DNA of 64,000 nt from Rossellomorea aquimaris (lineage in GTDB: Bacteria > Bacillota > Bacilli > Bacillales > Bacillaceae_B): assembly GCF_035590735.1 (NCBI RefSeq), contig NZ_CP141595.1:2575001-2639000 (forward strand), written 5' to 3'. The notes beneath the pieces were generated by a model, which saw nothing but the letters and a program-made list of their open reading frames with translations, did not search any database and had not been told where the DNA came from. Positions within the stretch are counted from its first letter, which is position 1. Every line of letters starts with the position of its first letter. The position numbers and the translations under genes were made by a program. Shown here piece by piece: positions 61,028 through 64,000 of this stretch.

Positions 61028-61813
61028 GTGGATTTGAATAAATTTGAAGCCTTCATTCTGGGAATCATACAAGGTTTAACTGAGTTCCTTCCAATCTCAA
61101 GCACAGGTCACCTTTATCTCGGTAGGCTTAGCTTTGGCTTGGAGGAAGCTGGACTTTTCTTGGATACAATGCTTCATATCGGAACCTTGATCGCTGTTCT
61201 CGTTGTGTATCAAAAAGAACTTCTCTACATGCTGAGGCACCCCTTTAGTAAATTATCGTGGATTCTCATTATTGGAACGATCCCGGCTGTAATCGTTGGT
61301 TTTTTGTTCGAAGATTTTTTCGACTCAATCTCAAAGTCGGGTACCACCATCGGATGGGAATTTCTTGCAACTGGATGTATTATGTATGTTGCAGATGGAG
61401 TGAAAAATGGCTATAAAAAACTTGATGATCTCTCTTACACAGATGCAGTGGTGATCGGGAGCTTTCAAGCAGCAGCCATATTCCCGGCATTATCAAGGTC
61501 AGGCTTAACCATTGCGGCAGGTTTATTCAGGAAATTGGACAGGGAAACAGCGGCTTATTTTTCCTTTCTCCTTTCTACCCCTGCCATACTCGGTGGGATT
61601 GTGCTTCAAGGAAAGGAAATGATAGGAGGAACTGTTGAAGCGATCTCTTTTTCAAGTTTAGCCATCGGAACAGTAAGTGCCGCAGTATTCGGATACTTCG
61701 CCATCCTTACGATGGTTAATTTTTTGAAAAAGCACTCCCTTAAAATTTTCTCCTACTATGTGTGGGCACTGGGGCTCTTGATTCTCTTTCTTCAATACTC
61801 TGGGATTATGTAG
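61028..61813 (+). CDS. uppP: Undecaprenyl-diphosphatase UppP (BacA family)
   Basis: About 261 residues and eight helices. The catalytic motifs are TEFLPISSTGHLYLG (Glu and the SSTGH loop) and PALSRSGLTIAAG. The enzyme converts undecaprenyl diphosphate to the monophosphate at the outer membrane face and can confer bacitracin resistance. The start is one of GTG 61025, GTG 61028 or TTG 61034; AGAAAGG at 61016-61022 best fits 61028. It is cotranscribed with a DedA gene 10 bp downstream. Confidence 0.93.
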   Translation: MDLNKFEAFILGIIQGLTEFLPISSTGHLYLGRLSFGLEEAGLFLDTMLHIGTLIAVLVVYQKELLYMLRHPFSKLSWILIIGTIPAVIVGFLFEDFFDSISKSGTTIGWEFLATGCIMYVADGVKNGYKKLDDLSYTDAVVIGSFQAAAIFPALSRSGLTIAAGLFRKLDRETAAYFSFLLSTPAILGGIVLQGKEMIGGTVEAISFSSLAIGTVSAAVFGYFAILTMVNFLKKHSLKIFSYYVWALGLLILFLQYSGIM

Positions 61814-61823
61814 GAGGAACGCG

Positions 61824-62423
61824 ATGAACCATGAATCGATTGTACACATCCTGACACAATTAACTGATTTGGGTTACGCAGGAATCGCACTTGCACTCAT
61901 GATAGAAGTGATTCCAAGCGAGCTTGTATTAAGCTATGCAGGCTTTATGGTGAATGCCGGTAAACTCTCCTTTATTGGAGCGTTCCTTAGTGGGGTCATC
62001 GGTGGCACACTTGCACAACTATTTCTCTATTGGCTTGGCTACTATGGTGGCCGACCCTTCTTCGAGAAATATGGAAGGTATCTACTTATTCAGCAAAAGC
62101 ATTTGACGGCTGCTGAAACGTGGTTTGATAAGCATGGTACCATCGTCATTTTCACCGCTCGATTTATTCCGATTGTCCGTCACGCCATCAGTATTCCGGC
62201 TGGCATCACCCGGATGCCTCTTTCTACTTTTAGTCTTTATACCTTTGCAGCCATGCTTCCCTGGACATTATTGTTTATGGTCATCGGGATGGAGCTGGGT
62301 ACTCACTGGGAGCACATTGAAGTAATCGGAGTACGCTATATTAAGCCTTTAAGTTTCATTGCAATTGTTGGAACATTTGTCTATCTATTTTTTTCCTATT
62401 GGAGAAACAAAAGGAAGGATTAA
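61824..62423 (+). CDS. DedA family protein (possible undecaprenyl phosphate translocase)
   Basis: A 199-residue membrane protein of the DedA/VTT family. EVIPSELVLSYAGFMV holds the re-entrant-loop glutamate, and FTARFIPIVRHAISIPAG is the conserved arginine-proline segment. The B. subtilis DedA protein UptA (YngC) returns undecaprenyl phosphate to the cytoplasm; sharing an operon with uppP supports the same lipid here. RBS TAGGAGGAACGCG. Confidence 0.85.
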   Translation: MNHESIVHILTQLTDLGYAGIALALMIEVIPSELVLSYAGFMVNAGKLSFIGAFLSGVIGGTLAQLFLYWLGYYGGRPFFEKYGRYLLIQQKHLTAAETWFDKHGTIVIFTARFIPIVRHAISIPAGITRMPLSTFSLYTFAAMLPWTLLFMVIGMELGTHWEHIEVIGVRYIKPLSFIAIVGTFVYLFFSYWRNKRKD

Positions 62424-62486
62424 CTTCATTTTTTCCATAAAATTGTTTAAAATAAGAAGGAAACAAGACCCACGAAAGGATTACCT

Positions 62487-63617
62487 ATGAATTCGATACT
62501 ATTAAAGAACGCAACTATATACCCCATCACATCAAAGCCCATACAAAACGGCTCTGTACTCATAAAAGACGGAAAAATCAAACAGATATACTCACATAGC
62601 GTAGAATCATCCCGAGAAGTTTCAGTGTATGATTGCCAGGGGAAATTTCTTTTCCCCGGTTTCATCGACTCCCATACCCACCTGGGATTATACGACGAAG
62701 GTACAGGGTGGGCAGGTAATGATGCCAATGAAACCATCGAGCCCATGACTCCTCATATCCGTGCATTCGATGGCGTTTATCCATTGGATCCCGGTTTTAA
62801 AGATGCCCTGAAGTACGGTGTCACTACGGTGAATGTCATGCCGGGGAGCGCAAATGTCATCGGTGGTACGACTTCTGTGATCAAAACCTATGGCTCAACG
62901 ATTCGTACGATGCTCATTAAAGAAACCTCGGGATTGAAAATTGCCCTGGGGGAGAACCCGAAGCGGATTCACAGTACCGGCAACAATGATTCCATTACAA
63001 GAATGGGCATAATGGGTATGCTTAGAGAAGCATTTTTCTCAGCTAAATATTGCGACCAACCTGAAGATCTCAGGGTTGCACCTTTAGTATCTGCATTAAA
63101 ACGTGAAATCCCAGTTCGGATACATGCTCACCGTGCAGATGATATCTTGTCTGCCGTCCGGTTTGCCGAGGAATTCAATTTGGATTTTCGTATTGAGCAT
63201 TGTACGGAAGGACATCTCATTTCCGAGGAATTTCATGGTAAGAATGTAAAGGTTTCTGTAGGGCCGACCTTTACGAGAAGATCGAAAGTGGAATTGAAAA
63301 ACAAAAGCTGGATCACGTATCAAAAACTGACGGAAGCTGGTGTCGAAGTATCGATCACGACAGATCACCCGTACACCCCCATTCAATACTTAAATATGTG
63401 TGCGGCCATTGCTGTTCGTGAAGGATTGGCAGAACAAAAAGCTCTTGAAGGCATCACCATCCTGCCCGCCAGAAACCTTGGTGTATCAGACCGGATCGGT
63501 AGTATTGAGGTGAACAAGGACGCCGATTTAGTCCTTTGGAGCCACCACCCTTTTCATTTTATGGCAAAGCCCATCATTACGATGGTGAATGGAGAAATCG
63601 CATATCAAAACGTGTAG
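62487..63617 (+). CDS. Amidohydrolase (imidazolonepropionase-like)
   Basis: A 376-residue TIM-barrel metal hydrolase. Metal motifs: FPGFIDSHTHLG, VRIHAHRADD, IEHCTEG and TTDHPYTP, in the correct order. PARNLGVSDRIGSIEVNKDA and DLVLWSHHPF are the C-terminal signature of this group of imidazolonepropionase-like amidohydrolases. Natural substrate unknown. ATG 62487 has only a weak AAAGGA upstream. It follows DedA by 63 bp, possibly a separate transcript. Confidence 0.85.
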   Translation: MNSILLKNATIYPITSKPIQNGSVLIKDGKIKQIYSHSVESSREVSVYDCQGKFLFPGFIDSHTHLGLYDEGTGWAGNDANETIEPMTPHIRAFDGVYPLDPGFKDALKYGVTTVNVMPGSANVIGGTTSVIKTYGSTIRTMLIKETSGLKIALGENPKRIHSTGNNDSITRMGIMGMLREAFFSAKYCDQPEDLRVAPLVSALKREIPVRIHAHRADDILSAVRFAEEFNLDFRIEHCTEGHLISEEFHGKNVKVSVGPTFTRRSKVELKNKSWITYQKLTEAGVEVSITTDHPYTPIQYLNMCAAIAVREGLAEQKALEGITILPARNLGVSDRIGSIEVNKDADLVLWSHHPFHFMAKPIITMVNGEIAYQNV

Positions 63618-63716
63618 AATTTTGTTAAAAATTTTCATCAAAATTTAGCATTTTACCTATTTCCTTTTTGTTATATTTCGTATATGATACAAATGGATAT
63701 TATATTTCCGATTACA

Positions 63717-63746
63717 TTGTTCTAATGAGATTTATTTTTATATAGA
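63717..63746 (+). promoter_or_regulatory. Promoter of the structured leader
   Basis: TTGTTC (63717-63722) and TATAGA (63741-63746) are 18 bp apart. The predicted start near 63753 gives a leader of about 147 nt before the GNAT gene. Confidence 0.5.
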
Positions 63747-63760
63747 GTGATTGTAATGAA

Positions 63761-63899
63761 GGGAAGGCAAAAGGTGCGCCACCAGTTTCTTGACTGGTCT
63801 TAGTGGGTTCGATTCCCACCCCGAAATTTTTTAGTTACCATTTAAAAATTTCGAGGGTGGGATCGTACGCAAGTAGACTGCCCTCAAGGAGGGTCTACT
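63761..63899 (+). promoter_or_regulatory. Structured leader with tRNA-like arms and RBS-sequestering hairpin
   Basis: In order: GGC/GCC closing an AAAAGGTGC loop like a D-arm (63766-63780); ACCAGT/ACTGGT around TTCTTG (63781-63798), like an anticodon arm; and GTGGG-TTCGATT-CCCAC (63803-63819), a perfect tRNA T-arm. From 63811 the sequence can alternatively form a ~20-bp stem with 63844-63864. Finally AGTAGAC...GTCTACT (63872-63899) encloses the AAGGAGGG site of the gene at 63900. No acceptor stem or CCA is present, so this is not a tRNA gene. Confidence 0.65.
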
Positions 63900-64000
63900 A
63901 TGATCAAGAAACGTGAATTACATGAGTGTCATGAGCTCTATGACCTGATGGTGCACCCGGATGTCTTCCCTTTTGTGCGTCAAAAAGCTCAATCCTATGA
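63900..64000 (+). CDS. GNAT family acetyltransferase, N-terminal part (partial)
   Basis: ATG 63900 follows AAGGAGGG, and the frame is open to the end of the window (33 codons). The visible part (MIKKRELHECHELYDLMVHP then DVFPFVRQKAQSY) resembles the start of RimJ/RimL-type GNAT proteins of Bacillus, as far as I can recall. The acetyl-CoA motif would lie beyond the window, so the assignment is tentative. The RBS lies in a hairpin. Confidence 0.5.
   Translation, partial: MIKKRELHECHELYDLMVHPDVFPFVRQKAQSY

Noticed and set aside
63766..63840. tRNA gene
   Set aside because: D-, anticodon- and T-like arms are present, but no acceptor stem can form with the sequence before the D-like arm, the anticodon-like loop is 6 or 8 nt, and no CCA end is visible.

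Overview
The window is chromosomal DNA from a low-GC, endospore-forming Bacillaceae bacterium. Evidence includes a gerA-gerB-gerC germinant receptor operon, a probable gamma-type spore protein, the Ku/LigD spore repair pair, a single-domain cold-shock protein, T-box and FMN riboswitches, and strong AGGAGG ribosome binding sites. It differs from the B. subtilis group: the tryptophan operon carries its own trpG and is preceded by two T-box leaders rather than by TRAP-type control. The layout would fit a Bacillus/Rossellomorea-like genus, but that placement is inference. I see no prophage, transposase gene, CRISPR array or rRNA, and the gene content is mostly housekeeping.

Layout. 0-4.4 kb: tiny proteins, a Nudix hydrolase, VOC protein, Pth2-type hydrolase, and a TetR regulator with a paired SMR efflux system behind a clear promoter and operator. 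4.4-9 kb: ger operon and a RlaP-type nucleotidyltransferase. 9-21.3 kb: transporters (AI-2E family, BCCT, CDF), peptidase E, cspB, small membrane and spore-related proteins, a CoA-type Nudix hydrolase and a DUF3900-like protein. 21.3-21.8 kb: two palindromic GC-rich dispersed elements. 22-27.8 kb: GNAT, phosphodiesterase, T-box-controlled metG, methyltransferase, LD-carboxypeptidase and a small lipoprotein missed by length filters. 27.9-35 kb: trpEGDCFBA with tandem Trp T-boxes. 35-41.9 kb: GNAT, CrtI-like oxidoreductase, yhdT-panF, a candidate Fur-controlled small RNA, a large membrane protein and a PAP2 phosphatase. 41.9-49 kb: ku and ligD (divergent), dapF, an EAL/HDOD protein and an NCS2 permease. 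49.1-53.2 kb: a 21-bp-period repeat array, then ribDEBAH under an FMN riboswitch. 53.3-59.6 kb: Cys-rich copper-type protein, patatin-like lipase, Clp_N-GNAT fusion, yxlEFG-like ABC transporter and a WYL regulator. 59.7-60.3 kb: two more copies of the dispersed element. 60.4-64 kb: DUF4870 protein, uppP plus DedA (undecaprenyl phosphate recycling), an amidohydrolase and, at the edge, a GNAT gene behind a structured leader with tRNA-like arms.

The strongest signals beyond ordinary genes are: (1) a Fur-box-overlapped promoter driving a ~126-nt C-rich RNA with its own terminator at 39330-39455 (FsrA-like); (2) the leader at 63750-63899, where a tRNA T-arm-like hairpin competes with a long stem and the start-site RBS is sequestered; (3) tandem UGG-specifier T-boxes before trpE; (4) four copies of a palindromic dispersed element whose terminal arms covary; (5) seven units of a degenerate repeat at 20-21-bp spacing at 49.15-49.28 kb. 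All product calls come from reading motifs by eye; no database search was run.
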